Shown here in pieces: positions 27,312 to 36,374 of a stretch of 64,000 bases of DNA (positions are counted from its first letter, which is position 1; each line of letters begins with the position of its first letter). The notes under the pieces were generated by a model. It searched no databases. It was not told the origin of the DNA and was given only the letters and a program-made list of their open reading frames with translations. Both the position numbers and the translations under genes were made by a program. The DNA is from Amycolatopsis regifaucium (GTDB lineage: Bacteria; Actinomycetota; Actinomycetes; Mycobacteriales; Pseudonocardiaceae), in assembly GCF_001613935.1 (NCBI RefSeq), contig NZ_LQCI01000034.1, positions 256,813 through 320,812 on the forward strand, read 5' to 3'.

Positions 27312-28508
27312 TCACACCTCTTGCTTCTGCGTCTGCTTGCGCATTCCGGCTAATCCCGCCTGCCTCGCCCGGTCGACGACGCCCGCGATCTCCCTCGAAA
27401 CCGCTTCAACGTCTTCCGGCGTCGAGGTATGCCCGAGCGAGAACCGCAGCGAACCGCGCGCGGCCGCCGGATCGGCACCCATGGCCAGCAGAACGTGGCT
27501 CGGCTGCGCGACACCCGCCGTGCACGCCGATCCAGTGGAACATTCGATGCCCTTGGCGTCCAAAAGCATCAACAGGCTGTCACCGGCGCAGCCGGGGAAC
27601 GTGAAGTGCGCGTGGGTCGGGAGACGCTCGCCCTCCCCGCCGTTGAGCACCACGTCCGGCACCTCGCGGCGGACGGCCTCGATCAGCTCGTCGCGCAGCT
27701 CGCCGACGCGCTTGGCGTACTCCTCGCGGCCTTCGACCGTGGCCTTGACCGCGGTCGCGAACGCGATCACGGCGGGCACGTCGAGGGTGCCCGAACGCAC
27801 ACTGCGTTCCTGGCCACCGCCGTGCAGAACGGGGACGCACGCGGTGTCGCGGCCGAGCAGCAGCGCGCCGACGCCGTACGGGCCGCCGAGCTTGTGCGCC
27901 GTCAGCGTCAACGCGGCGGCGCCGCTCCCGGCGAAGTCGACCGGTACCGCGCCGACGGCCTGGACGGCGTCGGTGTGCAGCGGGATCTGGTGCCCGGCGC
28001 AGACGGCGGCGAGCTCGGCGATCGGGTTGACCGTGCCGACCTCGTTGTTCGCCCACATCACGGTGGCCAGCGCGACCGTCTCGGGGCTGTCGCCGATGGC
28101 GGTGCGCAGCGACTCCGGCGACACCCGGCCGGCCTGATCGGCCTCGACCCAGACCACCTCGGCGCCCGCGTGCTGCTCCAGCCACTCGACGGAATCGAGG
28201 ACGGCGTGATGCTCGACGGCGCTGCACAGCACCCGGCGGCGCTTCGGATCTTCGCCGTGACGGGCCCAGAAGATGCCCTTGACCGCGAGGTTGTCGCTCT
28301 CCGTGCCGCCACCGGTGAAGATCACCTCGGACGGCCGGGCGCCCAGCGCCTCCGCGATCACCTCGCGGGCCTCTTCGACCCGGCGACGGGCCCGGCGTCC
28401 CGAGGAATGCAGCGCGGAGGCGTTGCCCACAGTGGACAGCGCCTCGGACATCGCCGCTACGGCTTCGGGCAACATCGGGGTGGTCGCCGCGTGGTCGAGA
28501 TAGGTCAT
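27312..28508 (-). CDS. Cysteine desulfurase (IscS/NifS-like)
   Basis: A 398-residue PLP enzyme that removes sulfur from cysteine. Motifs: YLDHAATTP start, SAVEHHAVLDS (PLP-stacking His), HTDAVQAVG (D180), TAHKLGGPYG (K206 Schiff base) and CSTGSACTAG (persulfide C329). The short active-site loop suits an IscS-type enzyme serving several acceptors. It lies immediately before mnmA, which argues for tRNA thiolation as one role; M. tuberculosis iscS (Rv3025c) has the same arrangement. Confidence 0.94.
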   Translation of the reverse strand: MTYLDHAATTPMLPEAVAAMSEALSTVGNASALHSSGRRARRRVEEAREVIAEALGARPSEVIFTGGGTESDNLAVKGIFWARHGEDPKRRRVLCSAVEHHAVLDSVEWLEQHAGAEVVWVEADQAGRVSPESLRTAIGDSPETVALATVMWANNEVGTVNPIAELAAVCAGHQIPLHTDAVQAVGAVPVDFAGSGAAALTLTAHKLGGPYGVGALLLGRDTACVPVLHGGGQERSVRSGTLDVPAVIAFATAVKATVEGREEYAKRVGELRDELIEAVRREVPDVVLNGGEGERLPTHAHFTFPGCAGDSLLMLLDAKGIECSTGSACTAGVAQPSHVLLAMGADPAAARGSLRFSLGHTSTPEDVEAVSREIAGVVDRARQAGLAGMRKQTQKQEV

Positions 28509-28554
28509 CGCACCCACCAGGGTAGACCGCTCCGGGCCGTGACCAAGCCCACCC

Positions 28555-29937
28555 TCATCCGGCGGTGGCCTGGGTCATCCCCGCCGGCCACCGGCCGGTC
28601 AGCCGCACCCCGAGCAGGGCGAGCCCGGTCAGCAGCACCGCGAGTACCAAGATCGCCACCGACGGCTCCTTCGCCGAGGCGATCGAAGCGAGCAGGACAC
28701 CACCCAAACCAATGGTCAGCGCAGAGCCGACCCAGTCCCCGAGCTGCAGCGCCGAAGTGTTGAACCCGCGTTCGGCCTCGGGCGAGTAGCGCAGGAGCAG
28801 TACCGAGATCGCGGGCATCGCGATGCCCATCCCGGCGCCGCCGACCGCCGAAGCCACGAACGCCATCCAGCCGGGGAACGAGGGCAGCGGAACGAAGGCG
28901 AAGATCGCCAGACCGGTCGCCACCAGCGCGAATCCGGTCCGAAGGGACGCTTCACGGGACCAGTCGAGGAACCGGCCCTGCAGCATCGACCCCGCCGACC
29001 AGCCCAGCGCGGTCACCGTCAGCGGCAGACCGGCCAGCGCGGGGCCGTAGCCGTGGACTTCGCTCATCGTGAGCGGCAGGTAGGCCTCCATCCCCGCGTA
29101 CGCGCCCGCGATCAGCCCGCGGGAGGCGATCACTGTCGGCAACCCCGGCCGCGACGTCAGCGTGCCCGCGGGGAGGAGTTTGCGGAGCGCGTACGCCAGC
29201 GCGAGCAGTCCGGCGGCGCCATACGCGAGGGCCGGCAGCGACGGATGCTGGGCCGCCCAGGTGAGCGCGGCGACGCCGAGGGCGGCGACCACCGCGGGCA
29301 CGACACCGGCGTGGCTCGCGGACGTGCCGGGCACGTGCCTGGGCAGCGTGCGCGTGACCACGACCAGCAGCGCGAGCCCGAGCCCGGTCAGCGGCAGCAA
29401 CCCGAGGAACACCCAGCGCCAGCCGAGGCTCACCGTCACCACCCCCGCGATCGAAGGCCCGATCACCGCGGGCAGCACCCACGCGGCGGCGTTGGCGGCG
29501 TAGATCACCGGTCGTTCGCGGTCGCTGAAGGTGAGTGCGATCAGCAGGGACACCGAAACCAGCAGCAACCCGGAACCGAAACCCTGCAAGGCGCGGCCCA
29601 GCAGGAGCACCGGCATGTCGTGCGCGAGTCCGGCCACCAGCAGCCCGGCGGCGAACAGGCCGGTACCGGCGAGCAGCGCGGGCGCCGGACCCTTGCGGTC
29701 ACCGAGGCGTCCGGATAGGACGGTCGCGACGACACTGGAGACCAGGAACGTGGTGAAGGGCCAGGCGTACAACGCGAGGCCGTCGAGATCGGCGACCATC
29801 GTCGGCATCGCGGTGGCGACGCCCATGCTCTCGAACGCGATGAGCGTGACCATCAGCAGCAGCCCGGTCGTGGTCACGCGGTGCTCCGGTGTCCAGAGCA
29901 CACCCTTCGGCTTCGCCTTGTCCCCAGTGATCGTCAT
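28555..29937 (-). CDS. MFS transporter
   Basis: A 460-residue major facilitator exporter with 12 to 14 hydrophobic segments. The motif GRLGDRKGPAPALLAG between helices 2 and 3 is the MFS signature, and GRALQGFGSGLLLVSV resembles the antiporter motif of drug exporters (DHA2-like). The substrate is unknown. It starts 33 bases after the stop of the LuxR-type regulator on the same strand and is probably co-transcribed with it. Confidence 0.88.
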   Translation of the reverse strand: MTITGDKAKPKGVLWTPEHRVTTTGLLLMVTLIAFESMGVATAMPTMVADLDGLALYAWPFTTFLVSSVVATVLSGRLGDRKGPAPALLAGTGLFAAGLLVAGLAHDMPVLLLGRALQGFGSGLLLVSVSLLIALTFSDRERPVIYAANAAAWVLPAVIGPSIAGVVTVSLGWRWVFLGLLPLTGLGLALLVVVTRTLPRHVPGTSASHAGVVPAVVAALGVAALTWAAQHPSLPALAYGAAGLLALAYALRKLLPAGTLTSRPGLPTVIASRGLIAGAYAGMEAYLPLTMSEVHGYGPALAGLPLTVTALGWSAGSMLQGRFLDWSREASLRTGFALVATGLAIFAFVPLPSFPGWMAFVASAVGGAGMGIAMPAISVLLLRYSPEAERGFNTSALQLGDWVGSALTIGLGGVLLASIASAKEPSVAILVLAVLLTGLALLGVRLTGRWPAGMTQATAG

Positions 29938-29950
29938 GCCACGAGCATGC

Positions 29951-29972
29951 GACCTCCAGTTCGGTGGAGGTC
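29951..29972. promoter_or_regulatory. Inverted repeat between luxR-type gene and MFS gene
   Basis: GACCTCCA-GTTCGG-TGGAGGTC is a perfect 8-base inverted repeat overlapping the stop of the LuxR-type gene, 14 bases before the MFS start. It could be an operator for the exporter or a weak hairpin between coupled genes. Confidence 0.4.
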
Positions 29973-31239
29973 AAGCGCTGACGGACTCCAGGCGCAGCTC
30001 CCGCGCCAGCATCGCGGCTTCGCCCCGCGACGTGACTTCGAGCTTCCCGAGGATCTTGCGCACGTGGAATTTCACCGTGTGCTCGGTCAGCCGCAGCTCT
30101 TCGGCGATCTGCCGGTTCCGCTTCCCGCGCGCGATTCCGGCGAGAACTTCGAGTTCCCGCGGGTTCAGCCGGTCCAGCGGGCGCAATTCCGGCGCCTCCT
30201 GGACCCCCAGCGGCAGGACGGCGGTGATCGTGGCGCCCCAGCCGGGTACGGCGTCGACCTCCCAGCGGCCGCCGAGCGGCGTGATCCGCTCGGTGAGGCC
30301 GGTGGCCGGCGCGGCACGGGTGACGTCCTGGCCGTCGTCGCGCACGGTGACCCGGAGCACCTGTCCGTCGAGCCGCCAAGCCGCCCGCACGCGGGTGCTG
30401 CCCCGTTCCAGCGCGGTGAGCACGAGACCGCGGGTGACCGTGCGCGCGGTGTGCGCGATGTCCTGCGGGAGCGGCCGTTCGTCACCGGGTCCGGCGAGGT
30501 CGACGGTCACGTCGCCGTGGCGTACCAAGGGATCCAGCTGCGCGGCGAGGGTGTCGAACGCCGCCGACGCCGGTTCCGCCGAGAGTTCCTGATCGCGGTC
30601 GGCGACCGCGCGCAGCTCGATCAGCGCGGCCGCGGCGAGGTCGGTCGCGGTCCGCCGGGCGGCGTCGTCGCCGAGCCGCCGGGACCGCAGCACCGAAAGC
30701 AGGGACGTCAGGGTGGCCGCGTGCGCCTGCCCCAGATCGGTGATCGCCCGCGCCCGCGCGGTCGCCGCCGCGATACTGCTCTCCAGCACCGCGGGCTCGG
30801 GGTCGGTGGCGCGCTGCGCGGCGTTCACACTGACGAGGTCCCACAGTTTGGCGACGATTTCGAGCGCGCGATCCGCGGGCGCGTCCTCGGTGGGGACGAG
30901 CGCGATCGTCGCACCCTTGCCGATCACCGGGGCCGAGGTGAGGACGACGAGTTTCCGGCGCTTCCCGCCGAGTGTCTCGTCGGTGACCACCGCCTGACCG
31001 GGGACGCCGAGCGCGGCGAGCTTCCGCAGCTCCGTGCTCGTGACCGCGCCGGTGATCGCCGGATCACCGTCGACCTTGATCGGCAGGCGGGAGCAGTCAC
31101 CGGTCTCCATGGCGGCGGCGCGGTGCGGCAGGACGGCCGCCGCCGTCGCGGAAAACCGCGGCAGGAGCTCGGGGCGCGGCGCGGCGAGCATGTACTCGAC
31201 CTGGCTCAGCACGTACAGCGGATCCGACCACTCGTCCAT
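29971..31239 (-). CDS. LuxR-type regulator with ATPase-like domain
   Basis: A 422-residue regulator. The C-terminus is a LuxR/GerE helix-turn-helix (LNPRELEVLAGIARGKRNRQIAEEL then LTEHTVKFHVRKIL). Residues about 250-345 look like a histidine-kinase-type ATPase (VLRVTVRDDGQDV; GWGATITAVLPL), without a clear DHp phospho-acceptor. The N-terminal half may be a GAF-like sensor. No receiver domain is present, so this is a one-component fusion. Start at 31239 (MDEWSDPLYV). It probably controls the MFS gene downstream. Confidence 0.78.
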   Translation of the reverse strand: MDEWSDPLYVLSQVEYMLAAPRPELLPRFSATAAAVLPHRAAAMETGDCSRLPIKVDGDPAITGAVTSTELRKLAALGVPGQAVVTDETLGGKRRKLVVLTSAPVIGKGATIALVPTEDAPADRALEIVAKLWDLVSVNAAQRATDPEPAVLESSIAAATARARAITDLGQAHAATLTSLLSVLRSRRLGDDAARRTATDLAAAALIELRAVADRDQELSAEPASAAFDTLAAQLDPLVRHGDVTVDLAGPGDERPLPQDIAHTARTVTRGLVLTALERGSTRVRAAWRLDGQVLRVTVRDDGQDVTRAAPATGLTERITPLGGRWEVDAVPGWGATITAVLPLGVQEAPELRPLDRLNPRELEVLAGIARGKRNRQIAEELRLTEHTVKFHVRKILGKLEVTSRGEAAMLARELRLESVSA

Positions 31240-31374
31240 GACTCCACAGTAAGCGCGTTGTCTCGCGGGCACGCTGCTCGCCCGGCTAGCGAACACTGCT
31301 CGTCCGAGCGGTTCGGCCGGGGTGCGCACGACGGTTGACTCATCGTCAGCGAAGAAAACCGATGAGGAGTGAAC

Positions 31375-32265
31375 ATGCGAGCGATCACCATCACCCAGTA
31401 CGGCGAACCGGACGTCCTGCGCGTGGCCGAGGTCCCGGTGCCGGAGCCCGGCCCGGGTCAGGTGCGGGTCGCGGTCAAGGCCGCCGGGGTCAACCCGATC
31501 GACTGGAAGATCCGGTCGGGTGCCATGGCGGAGGTCCGCGCGGTCGAGTTCCCGCACATCCTCGGTCTGGAACTGGCGGGAGTGGTGGACGCGGTGGACG
31601 AAGGCGCCGGATTCGCCGTCGGCGACGAGATCTTCGGCTGGGCCGACACCGGCGCGTACGCGGAGTACGCGCTGGCCACCAACGTCACCCGCAAACCCGC
31701 CGGACTTTCGTGGCCCGAAGCCGCCGCGCTGCCCATCGCCGGTGAGACGGCGTTGCGAGTGCTGGGCGAACTCGAGGTCAAGCCGGGCGAGACGGTCGTG
31801 ATCCACGGCGCGAGCGGCCAGGTCGGCCGGTTCGCGACACAGGCCGCCGTCGCGCTGGGAGCCACCGTCATCGGACTCTCCGGCGCCCGGTCCTCGGACG
31901 AGGTCGAAGCACTGGGCGCGCTGCCGGTCGAGTACGGCGACGGCTGGGTATCGCGGGTCCGCTCGGCCGCGCCGGACGGCGTCGACGCGGTGTTCGACGC
32001 GGCGGGCTTCGGTGTCCTGAGTGACTCCGTCGAGCTGCTCGGCTCACCCGACCGGCTGATCACCATCGCCGACCCCGCGGCGTACGCGCAGGGGCTGAAG
32101 TTCTCGGCCTCTGGTTCGGAATCCCCGGCGGTGCTCGAAGATCTCGTGTCGCGTGAGCTGAAGATCAAGCTGGGGTCGAGTTACGGGTTGGCGGAGGCCG
32201 CGGAGGCGCACCGGGAGAGTGCGACGGGGCATGCGGGCGGGAAGATCACGTTGACCGTTGACTGA
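31375..32265 (+). CDS. NADP-dependent zinc-less MDR oxidoreductase
   Basis: A 296-residue quinone-oxidoreductase-like enzyme. AAGVNPIDWKIRSG, ILGLELAGVV and VVIHGASGQVGRFATQAAVALGA are the family motifs; no zinc Cys are present. It resembles the gene at 1-932. The ATG at 31375 has GAGGAG nearby. It is divergent from the LuxR-type regulator, which may control it. Confidence 0.92.
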   Translation: MRAITITQYGEPDVLRVAEVPVPEPGPGQVRVAVKAAGVNPIDWKIRSGAMAEVRAVEFPHILGLELAGVVDAVDEGAGFAVGDEIFGWADTGAYAEYALATNVTRKPAGLSWPEAAALPIAGETALRVLGELEVKPGETVVIHGASGQVGRFATQAAVALGATVIGLSGARSSDEVEALGALPVEYGDGWVSRVRSAAPDGVDAVFDAAGFGVLSDSVELLGSPDRLITIADPAAYAQGLKFSASGSESPAVLEDLVSRELKIKLGSSYGLAEAAEAHRESATGHAGGKITLTVD

Positions 32266-32267
32266 GG

Positions 32268-32287
32268 TGAAGGGGCCTTTCATCGCG
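32268..32287. repeat. Family B half-element
   Basis: TGAAGGGGCCTTTCATCGCG begins 3 bases after the oxidoreductase stop. It matches one arm of the full palindrome at 32427-32481 but has no adjacent partner arm. Confidence 0.7.
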
Positions 32288-32323
32288 ACGGGGCGGGCCT
32301 ATCGTCTGGGCCCCCCGGCTACA

Positions 32324-32348
32324 ACCTTGATCCTCCGTTGATCAAGGT
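32324..32348. promoter_or_regulatory. 9-bp inverted repeat in a gene-free stretch
   Basis: ACCTTGATC-CTCCGTT-GATCAAGGT is a perfect 9+7+9 inverted repeat. The flanking 32266-32490 region has no gene; apart from this and the family B copies I see nothing in it. Confidence 0.45.
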
Positions 32349-32426
32349 CCCGGACGGACGTTCGCGACAATGAAGGAACCGAGACGTCGAGTGTCCCGGG
32401 TGACTGAGCTCTGACCCGGATCAACC

Positions 32427-32481
32427 TGCAATGAAGGGGCCTTTCATCGCAAATTTTGCGATGAAAGGCCCCTTCATTGCA
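32427..32481. repeat. Family B palindrome (27-bp perfect arms)
   Basis: Arms at 32427-32453 and 32455-32481 are perfect complements around a single base. This is the longest perfect palindrome found in the window. It lies between a plus-strand oxidoreductase and the minus-strand acyltransferase end at 32491 and would make a strong two-way hairpin. Confidence 0.92.
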
Positions 32482-32490
32482 CGTGGGGGA

Positions 32491-33405
32491 TTACTGAGAG
32501 GGGACTTTCACGACAACAGGGGCAGCGGCCGGGGCCACAGGGGCCGGAGCCGGAGCCGGAACCGGGCGGCGTCGCAACTGCGCCGGGATCTGCACCCGCC
32601 CGAGCGCCGCCTGCACGGCGGATTCCGCGAGCGCGGCCAATTCCCGCCGGTCCGCGGCGCGGCCCGGCGCGATCTCCGGGCACACGTGCACCTCCAGCAC
32701 CAGACCGCGCAAAGCCGCGACCCGCCGCAGGGAAGCGATCAGCGACTCCGGTCCGATGAACGCCGGCTGCGTCGTCTCCCGGCCGTCGGCGAGCCGGAAA
32801 CGCAAAGCCAGCGGACGCACCGGGACACCGCCGTCGATCGCCGCCTGGAAGGCCGCCGGGCGGAACCGGCCCGAGCCGAGACCGCACCAGGTGGTGCCCT
32901 CCGGCGTCACGCTGACGAGTGATCCGCCGCGCATCGCGTCGGCGAGTTCGGCCATCGTCGCGGGCAGGCTCCGCAGGTTTTCGCGGTCGAGGAAGATGCT
33001 GCGGCCGCGGCGGACCAGCAGGCCCAGCACCGGCCAGGCGCCGACCTCCTTCTTCGCCAGCGCCCGCATCGGCTGGACGGCGTTGACCGCGATGATGTCC
33101 AGCCACGAGATGTGGTTGTTCACCACGAGCGCGCCACGGCCGGGCACGGCGCGGAAACGCTCGTCGCCGAGCACGCGCAGCTTCACCCCGAACGAGCGAA
33201 GGATCCCCGCGAACAGCAGGCGTACCAGGCGTTCCCGGGGCATGCCGCGCAGCACGAGCACCAGCGGCGCGGTCAGGAAGGCCGCGCCGATGACGCCGAT
33301 CGCGGCGGCGAACCGCAGGACGCGCCGCGGGAACGCGACCGTCGGCGCCCCTTCGGTGAGGCATCCGTCGCCGCACGGCGACTTCGGCATCCAAGCGTGG
33401 CTCAT
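32491..33405 (-). CDS. 1-acyl-glycerol-3-phosphate acyltransferase-like (PlsC/OlsA) enzyme
   Basis: A 304-residue membrane acyltransferase. HISWLD gives the HX4D catalytic motif (H98, D103), and TPEGTT (167-172) is the second substrate motif. A hydrophobic segment lies near residues 31-53 (RFAAAIGVIGAAFLTAPLVL). The C-terminus is an Ala/Pro-rich tail. It overlaps the preceding acyltransferase gene by 4 bases. That pairing is the order of olsB-olsA and of M. tuberculosis Rv3027c-Rv3026c, so O-acylation of a lyso-aminolipid is a reasonable guess; ordinary phosphatidic acid synthesis is the alternative. Confidence 0.87.
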   Translation of the reverse strand: MSHAWMPKSPCGDGCLTEGAPTVAFPRRVLRFAAAIGVIGAAFLTAPLVLVLRGMPRERLVRLLFAGILRSFGVKLRVLGDERFRAVPGRGALVVNNHISWLDIIAVNAVQPMRALAKKEVGAWPVLGLLVRRGRSIFLDRENLRSLPATMAELADAMRGGSLVSVTPEGTTWCGLGSGRFRPAAFQAAIDGGVPVRPLALRFRLADGRETTQPAFIGPESLIASLRRVAALRGLVLEVHVCPEIAPGRAADRRELAALAESAVQAALGRVQIPAQLRRRPVPAPAPAPVAPAAAPVVVKVPSQ

Positions 33406-34184
33406 CCTCGCACTCCCAGGAAGAACTTGAGGTACCGCTCGTCGACGTTGTGCAGATCCAGCAGGACGAAGAAGTCCGCGACGCCGAAATCCGCGTCGAG
33501 CGCGGGCGGGCCGTAGATTTTCGCGCCCAGTCGCGTGTATCCCTTGATGAGCGGTGGGAGGATCGCCCGCGTCGGCCGCTCGACGTCCTCGAGACGCCAC
33601 GGGTTCAGCGGCGTCACCCGGAGCGACTCGTCCGCGTAGTGCTTGGTGCGCAAGACATCCCAGACGCCCGCCGCGTAGCTCCCGCCGTCGGTCAGCGGCA
33701 CGGACGCGCAGCCGGCGAGGTACCGGTGGCCCGCCAGCAGCATGTACCGCCCGATCCCCGCCCAGACGAGGCTCACCACGGCACCGCTGCGATGGTCGGG
33801 GTGCACGCACGAACGGCCCGTCTCGACCAGCGAAGGACGCAGCGCGCCGAGCGCGGTCAGATCGAATTCGCTGTCGGAGTACAGCTTTCCCGCCAGCGCG
33901 GCCCGATCGGGCGGCAGCATCCTGTACGTGCCCACGATCTCGCCGGTGTTGTCGTCCCGCACCACGAGGTGGTCGCAGAACTCGTCGAAGTAGTCGACGT
34001 CGAGGCCTGGTGTGGGCGAATTGAGCTTCGCTCCCATTTCCTCGGCGAACACCTGATGACGAAGGCGTTGCGCGGCAACGACCTCTTCGTTTCCGTTGGC
34101 GACGAGGAGTGAGTACCGCGGCGCGTCTGCCGGGAGTTCGACACCTGCCTGGTCAGTACTGACGAGGAGCTGTGACGTCGTCAT
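33402..34184 (-). CDS. OlsB-like GNAT N-acyltransferase
   Basis: A 260-residue GNAT-fold protein of the ornithine-acyl-ACP N-acyltransferase type. RLRHQVFAEEMGAKL, FDEFCDHLVVRD, GTYRMLPP, ETGRSCVHPDHRSGAV and YLAGCASVPLTDG are the family blocks. OlsB makes lyso-ornithine lipid from an amino acid and a fatty acyl-ACP. Coupled to a PlsC-like enzyme, it may form a two-step aminolipid pathway. The ATG at 34184 (MTTSQLLVST) was preferred to a TTG two codons earlier. Confidence 0.85.
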   Translation of the reverse strand: MTTSQLLVSTDQAGVELPADAPRYSLLVANGNEEVVAAQRLRHQVFAEEMGAKLNSPTPGLDVDYFDEFCDHLVVRDDNTGEIVGTYRMLPPDRAALAGKLYSDSEFDLTALGALRPSLVETGRSCVHPDHRSGAVVSLVWAGIGRYMLLAGHRYLAGCASVPLTDGGSYAAGVWDVLRTKHYADESLRVTPLNPWRLEDVERPTRAILPPLIKGYTRLGAKIYGPPALDADFGVADFFVLLDLHNVDERYLKFFLGVRG

Positions 34185-34310
34185 AAGCAAGGTCTACCCC
34201 TCGGGGGGTACCAACGACGATGCGCCCGATGGCCGATCAGTGCACGTTCAGTTAATTGCGGGTTCTCAGGGTTCTCTCAGGCTGGTAGATCACTTCCGGG
34301 TCACGGAAAA

Positions 34311-34344
34311 GGGGCCGCCCGGGAAAGATATCCCGGACGGCCCC
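34311..34344 (-). terminator. Intrinsic terminator after etfA
   Basis: Arms at 34311-34324 and 34331-34344 pair over 14 bases with one mismatch (GGGGCCGCCCGGGA; loop AAGATA). On the minus strand the hairpin runs into TTTTCC. It lies 16 bases after the etfA stop and should end the etfBA transcript. Confidence 0.8.
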
Positions 34345-34360
34345 GCTTCGAACGAAGGAC

Positions 34361-35320
34361 TCAGCCCTTGCGCTTCTGGACCTCTTCGGTCAGCTGCGGC
34401 GCGACGTTGAACAGGTCGCCCACCACACCGAAGTCGGCGATCTCGAAGATCGGCGCCTCGGCGTCCTTGTTGACCGCGATGATGGTCTTCGAAGTCTGCA
34501 TACCCGCCCGGTGCTGGATCGCACCGGAGATGCCCAGCGCGATGTACAGCTGCGGCGAGACCGTCTTACCGGTCTGGCCGACCTGGAACTGCGCCGGGTA
34601 GTAGCCCGAGTCGACGGCGGCGCGGGAAGCACCGACGGCCGCGCCGAGCGAGTCGGCGAGCGCCTCGACGACGTCGAACTTGTCGGCCGAGCCGACACCG
34701 CGACCGCCGGAGACGACGACCGAGGCCTCGGTCAGCTCCGGCCGGTCGCCACCGACGATCGGCTCGACACCGGTGATCTTGGCGGACTTCGCCGGGTCGC
34801 CCGCGGGGACCTCGACGGTCTCCTCGGCGGCGGCACCGTCGGCCGGGGACGCCTCGACCGCGCCGGGGCGGATCGAGATGACCGGGGCACCCTTGGTGGC
34901 CTTCGACTTCACGGAGAACGCGCCACCGAAGATGGACTGGTCCACGCTGCCGTCGCTGTTCACGCCGACGGCGTCGTACAGCAGACCGGAGCCGAGGCGG
35001 ACCGCGACCCGGGCGGACACCTCCTTGCCCTCGGCGCTGGCCGCGACGAGCACGGCCGCCGGGGAGGTCCGCTCCGCGAGCGCGGTGAGGACGTCCACCT
35101 TCGGGGTGACCAGGAAGCCGGTGGCGTTGTCGCCCTCGGCGACGTACACCTTGGCGGCGCCGTGCGCGGCGAGGGCTTCCTTCGCCTTGGCGGCGGTGCC
35201 GGTCGGGCCGACGACGACCGCGGACGGCTCACCCAGCTCACGAGCGGCGGTCAGCAGCTCGAGCGTGACCTTCTTGACTTCACCGTCGACGTGGTCGACG
35301 AGGACGAGTACTTCAGCCAT
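34361..35320 (-). CDS. etfA: Electron transfer flavoprotein alpha subunit
   Basis: A 319-residue ETF alpha subunit that binds FAD and passes electrons from acyl-CoA and other dehydrogenases to the quinone pool. The C-terminal FAD domain carries VVSGGRGVGSADKFDVVEALADSLGAAVGASRAAVDSGY and LYIALGISGAIQHRAGM, the flavin-binding signature. The N-terminal half starts AEVLVLVDHVDGEVKKVT. It lies 26 bases after etfB; the pair matches M. tuberculosis fixB/fixA (Rv3028c/Rv3029c). Confidence 0.96.
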   Translation of the reverse strand: MAEVLVLVDHVDGEVKKVTLELLTAARELGEPSAVVVGPTGTAAKAKEALAAHGAAKVYVAEGDNATGFLVTPKVDVLTALAERTSPAAVLVAASAEGKEVSARVAVRLGSGLLYDAVGVNSDGSVDQSIFGGAFSVKSKATKGAPVISIRPGAVEASPADGAAAEETVEVPAGDPAKSAKITGVEPIVGGDRPELTEASVVVSGGRGVGSADKFDVVEALADSLGAAVGASRAAVDSGYYPAQFQVGQTGKTVSPQLYIALGISGAIQHRAGMQTSKTIIAVNKDAEAPIFEIADFGVVGDLFNVAPQLTEEVQKRKG

Positions 35321-35346
35321 TTCCCTATTCCTCCTCGAAACCTGTC

Positions 35347-36132
35347 TCAGATGAGCTTCTGCGCGACCAGGTAGGCGGCCACCTTGCTGCCGCCGTCACC
35401 CTCGTCCTCGACGCGCTCACCGGCGGTGCGCGGCGGCTTCGGGGAGGCTTCGAGCACGGACGACCAGGCGTTGCCGAGGCCGACCTCGCCCGCGTCCAGG
35501 CCGAGGTCCGCGACGGTCAGCGTCTCGACCGGCTTCTTCTTCGCGGCCATGATCCCCTTGAAGGAGGGGTAGCGCGGCTCGTTGATCTTCTCGCCGACGC
35601 TCACGATCGCGGGCAGGCTCGCTTCGAGGTGCGTGACGCCGTCCTCGGTGTAGCGGTCGGCCTTGATCGAGGTGCCGTCGACGGTCAGCTCGTTCACGTG
35701 GGTCAGCTGCGGCAGGCCGAGCAGCTCGGCGATGATCGCCGGCACGGCGCCACCGCGGCCGTCGGAGGCCTCGTTACCGGTGATGACCAGGTCGTAGCCT
35801 TCGACCTTGCCGATCGCGGCGGCCAGCACCTTGGCGGTGGCGATCGCGTCGGAACCGTGGAGAGCCTCGTCCGAGACGTGGATGGCCTTGTCGGCACCCA
35901 TGGACAGCGCCTTGCGGATCGCGTCGGTGGCGCGGTCGGGGCCCACCGAGACGACGGTGACCTCGCCTTCGCCGGCTTCCTTGATCTTCAGGGCTTCTTC
36001 GACGGCCTTCTCGTTGATCTCGTCGAGCACGGCGTCGGCGGATTCGCGGTCAAGGGTGTTGTCGGCACCGGAGAGCTTCCGCTCCGAGTAGGTGTCCGGT
36101 ACCTGCTTGACCAGGACAACGATGTTCGTCAT
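35347..36132 (-). CDS. etfB: Electron transfer flavoprotein beta subunit
   Basis: A 261-residue ETF beta subunit, beginning MTNIVVLVKQVPDTYSERKL. It binds AMP and docks partner dehydrogenases. SVGPDRATDAIRKALSMGADKAIHV and YDLVITGNEASDGRGGAVPAIIAELLGLPQLT are the family motifs. The ATG at 36132 is the normal start; the 52 residues upstream in frame are not ETF-like. First gene of the etfBA operon. Confidence 0.96.
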   Translation of the reverse strand: MTNIVVLVKQVPDTYSERKLSGADNTLDRESADAVLDEINEKAVEEALKIKEAGEGEVTVVSVGPDRATDAIRKALSMGADKAIHVSDEALHGSDAIATAKVLAAAIGKVEGYDLVITGNEASDGRGGAVPAIIAELLGLPQLTHVNELTVDGTSIKADRYTEDGVTHLEASLPAIVSVGEKINEPRYPSFKGIMAAKKKPVETLTVADLGLDAGEVGLGNAWSSVLEASPKPPRTAGERVEDEGDGGSKVAAYLVAQKLI

Positions 36133-36374
36133 GGGTCTACTTCGACCTCCCGTTAGTGGCCGGCGTCGGCCACGGGGCAACAGCTCTACTGGCCGGTAGA
36201 TTAGGGCCATTTCGGCGCGGCGGCCCGCCGAGGTGACCTCATTCACCTGGATGCACGTTTTACTGGGACCATCGTCCAGGTAGTTCACCCGGAAGTGAGT
36301 GTTACCGCGCGACTAACCCGAACGGACGTACTCGGGGGTACTCCCGGTAGAGCGACGGGTTAATCTGCCGCACC

